Shown piece by piece: positions 1 through 5,602 of a stretch of DNA of 5,617 nucleotides. How positions within the stretch are numbered: position 1 is the stretch's first letter; each line of letters opens with the position of its first letter. The notes below the pieces were generated by a model. The model saw only the letters and a program-made list of their open reading frames with translations. It made no database searches and was not told the DNA's origin. The DNA comes from Candidatus Thiosymbion ectosymbiont of Robbea hypermnestra (GTDB taxonomy: Bacteria > Pseudomonadota > Gammaproteobacteria > Chromatiales > Chromatiaceae): assembly GCA_020443945.1 (NCBI GenBank), contig JAIZWN010000699.1:1-5617 (forward strand), read 5' to 3'. A program made the translations under genes and the position numbers.

Positions 1-20
1 TTGATTGTCACCACTTGGGA

Positions 21-46
21 GGGTTCAAACCCCCAGCTTCAGCTGG
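21..46. repeat. Left-end hairpins of the IS200-like element
   Basis: Two adjacent short palindromes are visible. GGGTT (21-25) pairs with AACCC (28-32) around a CA loop, and CCAGCT (33-38) pairs with AGCTGG (41-46) around a TC loop. The second has the same layout (6-bp stem, TC loop) and related sequence as the CCGGCT/AGCCGG hairpin at 451-464 near the other end, as expected if both ends are recognised by one single-strand transposase. Which of the two is the functional left-end hairpin cannot be decided from sequence alone. Confidence 0.5.
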
Positions 47-79
47 CAGCTTCTAGCGTGCTGGTGTAGCGTTGGAGTG

Positions 80-424
80 ATGAGCGAATATCGACGCGGC
101 TCGCATTCAGTATTTCGGTTGCCTATCCATGTGGTGTGGTGTACGAAATACCGGAAGGCGGTTCTGGGGGGCGTGTCGATCCCGCCGCAAGTGTCGGTAA
201 GCAAGCTGGTACAGAAGCTGAAGGGGAAGAGTTCGTACAAGCTGCAGCGAGAATCTGGCGTATTGCGAAAGCAATACTGGGGACAGCGGATGTGGGCGCG
301 TGGTTATTTTGCCTGCAGCACGGGGAACGTAACGGATGAGATGATTGCTGAGTATATTCGCAGTCATAGCGAAACCGAAGACCAGATTAGGGTTGTTGGT
401 GCGGGCGACTTCGAGTCGCGCTAA
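80..424 (+). pseudogene. tnpA: IS200/IS605 TnpA transposase with internal deletion of the HUH segment
   Basis: The 114-residue product resembles Y1 HUH transposases of IS200/IS605 elements, single-strand endonucleases that excise and insert the element through its end hairpins. The N-terminus (MSEYRRGSHSV, then HVVWCTKYR at 17-25) is typical. So is the second half: PPQVSVSKLVQ at 35-45, LKGKSS at 47-52, YWGQRMWARGYF at 66-77, and VTDEMIAEYI at 84-93 with the likely catalytic Tyr92. The family is usually about 135-155 residues. Here the reading jumps from VLGG (28-31) straight to VSIPPQ, so roughly 30-36 residues are missing, including the His-hydrophobic-His metal-binding motif. The deletion is in frame, with its junction near nucleotide 173. 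The ATG at 80 is preferred over an in-frame start at 5 because it matches the family N-terminus and has GGAG at 74-77, though that lies very close to the start. The product should be catalytically dead. I call it a pseudogene although the frame is open. Confidence 0.85.
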
Positions 425-425
425 T

Positions 426-464
426 CCGGCTTCAGACGGCTGGCTTGAAGCCGGCTTCAGCCGG
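426..464. repeat. Right subterminal hairpins with CCGGCTTCA repeats
   Basis: CCGGCTTCA occurs three times downstream of the transposase, at 426-434, 451-459 and 497-505. Two stems compete here. CCGGCTTCA (426-434) can pair over 9 bp with TGAAGCCGG (446-454). Alternatively CCGGCT (451-456) pairs with AGCCGG (459-464). They share 451-454, so only one can form at a time. These are probably subterminal structures of the insertion sequence, and may also serve as a 3' hairpin for its transcript. Confidence 0.5.
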
Positions 465-493
465 AATGGCACTTACAGTGCTTCAAGATCAAG

Positions 494-518
494 CCACCGG
501 CTTCAACCGGTGGTCAAG
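494..518. repeat. Right-end hairpin and candidate cleavage site of the IS
   Basis: CCACCGG (494-500) and CCGGTGG (507-513) form a perfect 7-bp stem with the six-base loop CTTCAA. TCAAG follows directly at 514-518. In the IS200/IS605 family a hairpin lying just inside the 3' cleavage site is recognised by TnpA, and TCAA is the known right cleavage sequence of IS608. Using this as the element's right tip is an inference by analogy. Confidence 0.5.
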
Positions 519-579
519 TTGACTTTTGGCTCCTGACTGTCCAATGGTTGGGGTCCACCTCAACTACCCTCCCATTACC

Positions 580-732
580 AGAGTTGTTCCCTTTGTAACA
601 TTCTTTAAAATCAGTATGTTACGAGGACCATTGGGCGTCTAACCCTTTGTTTTCTGGCCAACGACCACCGTGTTGGCCTCATATTCCAATATAACCGATT
701 GATTTTTAAAGACTCCCATTGGGAACAACTCT
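580..732. repeat. 153-bp MITE-like inverted-repeat element
   Basis: A non-coding stretch bounded by a perfect 12-bp inverted repeat: AGAGTTGTTCCC at 580-591 and its complement at 721-732. Inside it a second pair, TCTTTAAAA at 602-610 and its complement at 704-712, is in the same nested register, and TCA and GTTA further in also match. Each arm is therefore an imperfect repeat of about 42 nt. Two smaller stems lie within: GTAACAT/ATGTTAC (595-601 and 616-622) and GGCCAAC/GTTGGCC (656-662 and 672-678). Three bases, ACC, occur directly outside both ends (577-579 and 733-735), too short to prove a target duplication. No open frame of note is present. It ends 20 bp from the HAD stop codon and could act as a 3' structure for that transcript. 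A MITE is the likeliest reading, but there is only one copy here. The adjoining 519-579 shows only a weak hairpin near 547-564. Confidence 0.5.
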
Positions 733-752
733 ACCATATATTCTGCCCGGAT

Positions 753-1562
753 TCATAGAACAAACCTTTTAATAGCAAGCGCAGCCCCATCATTTTCTAA
801 CGTTTCGGTTACATAATCCGCGATATCTTTTACTACCTTATCACTATTACCCATTGCTATACTGCAACCTGCAAATTCAAACAATTCTTTATCATTGCAG
901 TGATCCCCTATAGCCATAATCTCTGCATGATCGATGTGCCATTTATTGGAAAGAAACCTGATTGCATTAGCTTTTGAGGACTGCCTACTGATAAACTCAC
1001 AGAGGTGAGGACCTGATGTGGTTATTCCTACATCAACGGAATATTTTGCACTAAACTCTGCATTCAGCTTCTCGACTCTTAACCTGTCAGCATCCATAAT
1101 AAGAATCTTTGTCGGTGAGAAATTTTCAATATTATAAAACGATTTTACTTCATTGTAAGGTATCTTCTTTTGATGCACATACTCATCAAAAATAAATGAT
1201 GTCCTTTCTACATACAACCTATCATTTAGATAGACATTGACTTGTACACCTCTTCTTCTCGAATCTTCGACGATCTGGTAAGCCACATCGCTATCTATTG
1301 TATGATGAAGCAAGACATTATCCGACTTATAAAAATTTTTGACAAGGGCTCCATGATACGTGATCAGAGGTGTACTCAATTGTAGCTCATGACCGATAGG
1401 AACGGTCGCACGATACATTCTGCCAGTTGCAATCAGTACAAGAACCCCTCTGTTACCCGCCTGCTTAACTGCATTCTTCGTCTGATAGGAAATACGCCGA
1501 TTCCTCCCTATTATTGTCCCGTCGACATCAAGTGCAACCAGTTTTATTTCTCTATCTTGCAT
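753..1562 (-). CDS. HAD superfamily hydrolase, Cof-like (subfamily IIB) phosphatase
   Basis: This encodes a 269-residue cytoplasmic Mg-dependent phosphatase of the haloacid dehalogenase superfamily, of the type acting on small phosphorylated metabolites such as sugar phosphates or FMN. All four catalytic motifs are present. Motif I is DVDGT with nucleophile Asp12 and acid/base Asp14; motif II is ATGR with Thr46; motif III is Lys197 in SSKANAI; motif IV is GDHCND with Asp220 and Asp224. The region between about 80 and 190 is the C2-type cap that sets substrate choice. The usual NGA after motif II reads HGA (70-72). Length is normal for Cof-like enzymes (about 260-290), so the gene looks intact. 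AAGGAT at 1569-1574 lies 6 nt before the ATG and supports this start. The coding sequence is markedly more AT-rich than the transporter genes upstream and is separated from them by a hairpin, so it may have its own promoter and a different origin. The exact substrate cannot be read from sequence. Confidence 0.92.
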   Translation of the reverse strand: MQDREIKLVALDVDGTIIGRNRRISYQTKNAVKQAGNRGVLVLIATGRMYRATVPIGHELQLSTPLITYHGALVKNFYKSDNVLLHHTIDSDVAYQIVEDSRRRGVQVNVYLNDRLYVERTSFIFDEYVHQKKIPYNEVKSFYNIENFSPTKILIMDADRLRVEKLNAEFSAKYSVDVGITTSGPHLCEFISRQSSKANAIRFLSNKWHIDHAEIMAIGDHCNDKELFEFAGCSIAMGNSDKVVKDIADYVTETLENDGAALAIKRFVL

Positions 1563-1631
1563 CTTAAGATCCTTGAATGACCCGCATCTTCACAAATGAA
1601 GCGAAGCGCAAATCGCCTTTTCGTTTCACGT

Positions 1632-1669
1632 CTTGAAAAATTGCAGGGAAGCAATTTTTCAAGGTCCCC
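1632..1669. repeat. 13-bp-stem hairpin between adaptor and HAD genes
   Basis: CTTGAAAAATTGC (1632-1644) and GCAATTTTTCAAG (1651-1663) form a perfect 13-bp stem around the loop AGGGAA, followed by GTCCCC to 1669. It begins about 12 nt after the stop codon of the adaptor gene on the - strand. It could protect or end the operon transcript, but the - strand has AAGACGTG rather than a T-run after the stem, so it is not a standard intrinsic terminator. Its outer sequence recurs at 5331-5351, with the inner 17 nt missing, which suggests a dispersed palindromic repeat. The rest of the gap, about 1590-1631, contains only an imperfect GAAGCGAAGCG-type palindrome. Confidence 0.6.
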
Positions 1670-1674
1670 ATATA

Positions 1675-2874
1675 TTAATCCCTCGACCTTACACGCGCAC
1701 CGTCTACTATCTGGTCATTTGGATATAATATAACCTTATCACCCTTACTAAGATCCGATATTACCTCTGCATGATAGGTTGTGGTATGGCCGATTTCTAC
1801 TGGAGTTAAATACGCCCTACCTTCCTTTACTACATAAGTTGTCCACTTATTTCTCTTTCGGAACAAGGCCCCCATCGGTACAAGCAACACGCTGGGATTT
1901 TCCCAAACAACAACATGGGCATCCAAGCCATAGCCGTGGCCAAGCTTTTCCCATGATTTATCCGACCCTTCGAAGTCAACGAGTACACGCACCCGTTGTT
2001 CCTCAATTCCAAGAGATGATACTTTGGTATATCCCAGAGGTTCAATACGATAGACACGTCCTTTGAGTATTGGCCCCCCCCATGCCTCAATCCTCACCTC
2101 GGCACCGATATTGACGCGTGCGGCATCATCCGACAGCATCTCCAGCTCAACCTCAATCGTACGAGGATCGCCCACACGCATTATCACTTGTCCTGGACTG
2201 ACGATGGTTTCGCTCTCTCGTTCGACTTCCAAGATACGGCCATTTATCGGGCTCTTGATCTGGATAGTTGAGACTGTTGAGCTCTCCACCGAGGAGTTAG
2301 GATGAATCAATCCCGCTCTAGCTACCTCGAGGTTATGTTGCTCTTCACGAAATTTCATTTTTGCAACAGCAAGCTCGGCTTTTTTGGTCCTCAAGTTCTT
2401 CTTTGCCTCGTCCAGGGCATGCTGAGTATTCGCGCCAGTCTCCTTTAAGACCTTAATGCGCCGCAGTTCGGCATCGGCATATTCGACTTCGGCCTCACAG
2501 CGCTTAATGTCCTCCTTAGCAAGGTCACATGCCGCCTGCGCCGCCTGCGCCTTGGCCTTGGCCTCGGCTAGCGAACGCGCGGTCAGGAACTCAGGCGCAA
2601 TCGGCTCCAATACTGCGAGCGTTTGCTCTTGCTTTATTATGTCACCTGCTTTGAATGATACTCTTAGTAGACGTCCCTGAATCGGCGCTGCAATCTCGTA
2701 GAGATCCTTGACACGTGTCTTACCCTCACTAGTCGCCATAACTTGTAGTGGCCCCATCCCAACTTTCGCGATTTCGACATCGACGACTGGTGGTCCAAAC
2801 ATAATGGCCATTACGCCGATTCCGACAACGACAAAAACAATAACCGATAAGGTTTGGCCCCGGAGAAGCCGCAT
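1675..2874 (-). CDS. HlyD/MacA-type membrane fusion protein (periplasmic adaptor of an ABC exporter)
   Basis: This 399-residue adaptor should span the periplasm and link the adjacent inner-membrane ABC permease to an outer-membrane channel. One N-terminal membrane anchor lies at about 9-28, with no lipobox cysteine. The order of parts is that of the family: first lipoyl half at about 60-92 (IAAPIQGRLLRVSFKAGD), an Ala/Glu/Lys-rich coiled-coil hairpin at about 98-190, second lipoyl half at about 204-236 (SPINGRILEVE), a beta-barrel at about 238-325, and a membrane-proximal domain to the end. At the hairpin tip, Arg139-x3-Leu143-x6-Thr150 fits the R-x3-L-x6-S pattern by which AcrA/MacA-type adaptors dock TolC, with Thr for Ser. 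It starts 4 nt after the permease stop; AGGA, 8 nt before the ATG, lies inside the permease's last codons, so the two genes are translationally linked. A second ATG overlapping the permease stop is out of frame. The cargo is unknown, and MacA-like macrolide export should not be assumed. Confidence 0.9.
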   Translation of the reverse strand: MRLLRGQTLSVIVFVVVGIGVMAIMFGPPVVDVEIAKVGMGPLQVMATSEGKTRVKDLYEIAAPIQGRLLRVSFKAGDIIKQEQTLAVLEPIAPEFLTARSLAEAKAKAQAAQAACDLAKEDIKRCEAEVEYADAELRRIKVLKETGANTQHALDEAKKNLRTKKAELAVAKMKFREEQHNLEVARAGLIHPNSSVESSTVSTIQIKSPINGRILEVERESETIVSPGQVIMRVGDPRTIEVELEMLSDDAARVNIGAEVRIEAWGGPILKGRVYRIEPLGYTKVSSLGIEEQRVRVLVDFEGSDKSWEKLGHGYGLDAHVVVWENPSVLLVPMGALFRKRNKWTTYVVKEGRAYLTPVEIGHTTTYHAEVISDLSKGDKVILYPNDQIVDGARVRSRD

Positions 2875-2878
2875 TTCA

Positions 2879-5242
2879 TTAATCCTGAGTCTTCAAAACC
2901 GCGATGAGATCGAGATGATAGATCTTTCTGGCTATAAAAATACCCGTCACGACCACCATCATTATTACTGTAAGAATTGCGGATCCGATAGATGAGTATT
3001 TGAGCGCAAGTGGAAGACGAAACATCTCGTTTGCCGTACCTTCTGTCAATAGATAGGCCAAACTATAGCCCATTGCACATCCCAATGGCAATGCAATGAA
3101 TGAGAGAAGCAGCAGTTCTCCTAATAAGATATAAGACACGGCAAACCGACTGTATCCCAGCAGTCGCATCCCCGCGAACTCCCTGCTACGCTCGGCCAAA
3201 GCAATCAATGCACTGTTGTAGACGGCCCCGAAAACGATTATTCCGGCAATGATAATACTGACGCGAGTCAGGTGCGTAATTTGTTCCAGCGCCCGCCGCA
3301 TCGCCGACTTTGAGTCGCCATGAGAAACAGTTCCTGTCACCGCAGGATTCTTCTTTACAGCCTCGTAAAAAGACATCAGATCACGGGGATCCAGTTTGAT
3401 ATGGATGCCACTGATAGCACGGCCCTCCATAAGAATGGTATTAAGTTTATCAAGATTCATGAAAACCATGAAAAAAGTCATGCCGATGTAGCTTTTTGAC
3501 AACGCAACGACCGGTATATCGACAACCGGTCTACGATCTTCGAGAAAATGGAGCCTGACCATATCGCCGCAACGAACTCCAAGCCACTCAGCCATCGAGT
3601 CAGCAATAACCAAACCGTTTTTGGGTATGTTTATCGGGTTGAAGTCATGATCGAGGGGTCGGCTAAGATCATTATGTGATTCGCGTCCCAGTACGGTAAC
3701 TCGACGGGAACGACCCTCGAATTCGATGCGAGCCGATATGGCCCGAAATGCCTCCATCGCCAACACACCGGAATAATGGCCCAACTCGTAGACGGCACTA
3801 AACGGTGGTGTCTCCCCGAAGGCAACAGTCATATCCTGTCGTTCGGCATGATAGAAATGGATATTACTCATCTGCTCGGTAGAGTTTAATGTGCCTAGAG
3901 GAGCAATCAATATGGCAGTAGCACCTGCAATTGCGAAAATTGTCATGCCCGATCGCAGGGGCCAACGGATGATATGGCGAATGATCATGCGAGTAGACTG
4001 GTCATGAATGATGCGGTTAATCCAAGATTCAAGATTTGTCCGTCGATAGACCGGAGGGGGAGGTGGACGTATTGCGATGGCTGGCTGGAGCAATACGGCC
4101 TTACGCAAGTTTCCGAAGCTTCCCATAAATGCAGCGACACCCTGAATCAGCGAAACCTCGACGAAGATAGATGGTCGCAAGAAGTAATCGAGAAATGGAA
4201 AATGAAAGCTCGTAGCGTAAGCGCCAGTCACGACACGCCCAACCTGCATACTGATTGCAAACCCAACCGTGATGCCACCTAAAAAAATCACTAAGACAAA
4301 CTTTGCGTAATGTGACGCAATATTACCGTGGCTATAGCCTTGGGCCTTTAAGGCCCCAATTTGCTCACGCTCTGTTTCGATATGGCGTTTCATTAACATG
4401 TGCAGCAAGAAAGCGACTATGCCGACAAAGATAGGTGCTGCATACCGAGTCGACGTACGAAGCTGATTGATCTCCGAGGTGATGGTCGCATGCGACACTT
4501 GATCGCTGCGGTCATAGGATCCAGTTCCCCCATATGGGTCAAGAATGGCATCGAGCTCATTGATAATTTCGCTTTTTCGAGCACCCGGAACCAAAGCAAC
4601 AGATATCCCATTGAATGCGCCCTCCATGTCATACGCAGATTCCATAGTACTCCTGTCCATCCACATGACCCCAAAGCGTCGTTTATCCGGGATCATGGCT
4701 CCGGGAACACCAAAGAACACAAACTCAGGGGATAAGGCGATACCCACAACCTCGAGTTTACGCTTCTCTCCCCTCAAGGTAGCGTAAAGTGTGTCACCTG
4801 GTAAAATATCGTTACCTTGGGCGAAAGGCTCAGCTACCAATACCTCGGAGCTCGACCCTACCTTGGGCATGCGTCCTTGGCGAATATGAAGCTGGTTCAA
4901 TCCACCTTCTGTCGGTAACGAGGAGATCAGAGAATTCGCTGGTGTAGTCTGACCTGGTATCTCGATCAGACTTGTGTAGCTAATAGTGGTCGAAACCTCT
5001 TGAATATCGTCGATATGCTGGAGCGTTTCAACCAGACCATTCGGGGCACGCTGCACGCCGGAAAAGATATCAGCGAAGTGATATCGCTCGTAATACGCGA
5101 CCTGAGTCTGTTGAATGGAATCGGCAGTCCCGATCAGGATGATGTAAGCGCCGGTCCCAACGGCAATCACTGTAATGATTGCCAGAATTTGGCTCCACAT
5201 TCGCCCTAGGTCGCGCAGCAATTTTCGGTTGAGTGCCGTCAT
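2879..5242 (-). CDS. Duplicated FtsX/MacB-type ABC transporter permease
   Basis: This 787-residue inner-membrane protein has the MacB/FtsX plan repeated twice. Half one has a membrane segment at about 18-40, a periplasmic domain at 41-265, then segments near 269-285, 313-333 and 359-377. Half two has segments near 431-452, a periplasmic domain at 453-659, then 660-680, 703-732 and 752-773. The same cytoplasmic motif follows the second segment of each half, ending LKAQGYS (298-304) and MRLLGYS (692-698). This loop is where FtsX permeases are expected to touch their ATPase. A proline run (393-397) marks the linker between halves. One chain may thus equal a MacB dimer. There is no Walker A or signature motif, so the ATPase must come from another gene, and none is in the window. 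It is followed at 4 nt by the adaptor gene. I start at ATG 5242, because MTALNRKLLRDL looks like the natural N-terminus. A TTG at 5251 would add three residues. Neither start has a strong ribosome binding site. Confidence 0.9.
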   Translation of the reverse strand: MTALNRKLLRDLGRMWSQILAIITVIAVGTGAYIILIGTADSIQQTQVAYYERYHFADIFSGVQRAPNGLVETLQHIDDIQEVSTTISYTSLIEIPGQTTPANSLISSLPTEGGLNQLHIRQGRMPKVGSSSEVLVAEPFAQGNDILPGDTLYATLRGEKRKLEVVGIALSPEFVFFGVPGAMIPDKRRFGVMWMDRSTMESAYDMEGAFNGISVALVPGARKSEIINELDAILDPYGGTGSYDRSDQVSHATITSEINQLRTSTRYAAPIFVGIVAFLLHMLMKRHIETEREQIGALKAQGYSHGNIASHYAKFVLVIFLGGITVGFAISMQVGRVVTGAYATSFHFPFLDYFLRPSIFVEVSLIQGVAAFMGSFGNLRKAVLLQPAIAIRPPPPPVYRRTNLESWINRIIHDQSTRMIIRHIIRWPLRSGMTIFAIAGATAILIAPLGTLNSTEQMSNIHFYHAERQDMTVAFGETPPFSAVYELGHYSGVLAMEAFRAISARIEFEGRSRRVTVLGRESHNDLSRPLDHDFNPINIPKNGLVIADSMAEWLGVRCGDMVRLHFLEDRRPVVDIPVVALSKSYIGMTFFMVFMNLDKLNTILMEGRAISGIHIKLDPRDLMSFYEAVKKNPAVTGTVSHGDSKSAMRRALEQITHLTRVSIIIAGIIVFGAVYNSALIALAERSREFAGMRLLGYSRFAVSYILLGELLLLSFIALPLGCAMGYSLAYLLTEGTANEMFRLPLALKYSSIGSAILTVIMMVVVTGIFIARKIYHLDLIAVLKTQD

Positions 5243-5294
5243 GGCTACCAACCCAATACTATTAAGTTAAGTTTTACCGGTTGATAAATAAAGA

Positions 5295-5390
5295 GAAAAC
5301 TACGAATCACGCGAATCCCCGCACGGGCACCTTGAAAAATTCAAGGTCCCCTGGATTGATTCACACCGATTCGCGCGATTCGTAGTTTTC
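5295..5390. repeat. 96-bp element with 23-bp inverted arms and a nested hairpin
   Basis: The arms at 5295-5317 and 5368-5390 are inverted copies matching at 22 of 23 positions; the right arm ends CGATTCGTAGTTTTC. Between them, ACCTTGAA (5329-5336) and TTCAAGGT (5340-5347) form a perfect 8-bp stem around AAA, lengthened by GGG/CCC (5325-5327 and 5349-5351) across one mismatch. The core CTTGAAAAATT plus CAAGGTCCCC is the same as the outer part of the hairpin at 1632-1669. The whole looks like a small non-autonomous repeat, possibly one palindrome inserted in another. It lies about 50 bp upstream of the permease start, so it could affect operon expression. Confidence 0.65.
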
Positions 5391-5405
5391 CCTTCCGGAT
5401 TGGTT

Positions 5406-5470
5406 GTCGGGTTACGACGCGCTCAGATTTGCTCATACGCCTCGACACCGAGATACGCACCCAACCCGAC
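5406..5470. repeat. GTCGGGTT / AACCCGAC inverted repeat
   Basis: GTCGGGTT (5406-5413) is matched by AACCCGAC (5463-5470), a perfect 8-bp inverted pair with 49 bases between the arms. The surrounding words, GTCGGGTTACGACGCG on the left and AACCCGACCTAC on the right, resemble the GGGTTACGC...AACCCGACCTACG intergenic palindromes scattered in many bacterial genomes. That likeness is from memory and the arms are short, so this is a modest call. Confidence 0.4.
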
Positions 5471-5579
5471 CTACTACGATAAGCAGCAATAGCCAACTGG
5501 TAGTGGTTAAATTCAAAGTGGCATGGTTGTGCGGCTTAATGGTTTGATCCCCACTGCTTTTGCCATCCCTGGCGCCTGG

Positions 5580-5602
5580 ATTCCGGCAATCCCTGCCGGA
5601 AT
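5580..5602. repeat. REP-like palindrome (ATTCCGGCA / TGCCGGAAT)
   Basis: ATTCCGGCA (5580-5588) and TGCCGGAAT (5594-5602) form a perfect 9-bp stem around the loop ATCCC. Preceded by CTGG and followed by GACGGGG, it has the form of the CTGGATTCCGGC...GCCGGAATGACGG repeats that are abundant between genes in many Proteobacteria. It sits near the window edge, so a larger cluster could continue beyond it. Confidence 0.6.

Larger units (their letters stand above)
6..518 (+). mobile_element. Degenerate IS200/IS605-family insertion sequence
   Basis: A short element with one Y1-type transposase gene and hairpin-forming ends instead of the long terminal inverted repeats of DDE elements, which is the IS200/IS605 plan. 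The right end is the clearer one: a perfect 7-bp stem at 494-513 is followed at once by TCAAG (514-518), which matches the right-end cleavage tetranucleotide TCAA known for IS608. The left end is less certain. TTGAT at 1-5 resembles the target of ISDra2 and would put the left tip at 6, with hairpins from 21 onward, but the window edge prevents a check of the flank. Both boundaries are inferred. The encoded transposase carries an internal deletion, so the copy is probably immobile unless a related intact element supplies TnpA. Confidence 0.55.

Noticed and set aside
5..79. N-terminal extension of the transposase from an ATG at 5
   Set aside because: The extra 25 residues run through the left-end hairpins of the IS and do not resemble the family. 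The ATG at 80 begins the typical MSEYRRGSHSV.
426..513. CRISPR-like array from the three CCGGCTTCA repeats
   Set aside because: The repeats are only 9 bp, the spacing is unequal (25 and 46 bp), and they are explained as hairpin arms of the insertion sequence.
577..735. ACC target-site duplication around the 153-bp element
   Set aside because: Three bases are too few to distinguish from chance without a sequence lacking the insert.
1632..1669. Intrinsic terminator for the permease-adaptor operon
   Set aside because: The stem is strong, but on the - strand it is followed by AAGACGTG rather than a run of T, and the same palindrome also occurs upstream of the operon where no transcript should end.
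3974..4282. A + strand open frame of 102 codons
   Set aside because: It lies wholly antisense to the permease gene, which has clear family motifs throughout, and its translation has no recognisable features.
5252..5294. Sigma-70 promoter for the permease gene
   Set aside because: A TAGTAT on the - strand could be a -10 box, but the bases 17-18 nt upstream (TCAACC or ATCAAC) do not resemble TTGACA.
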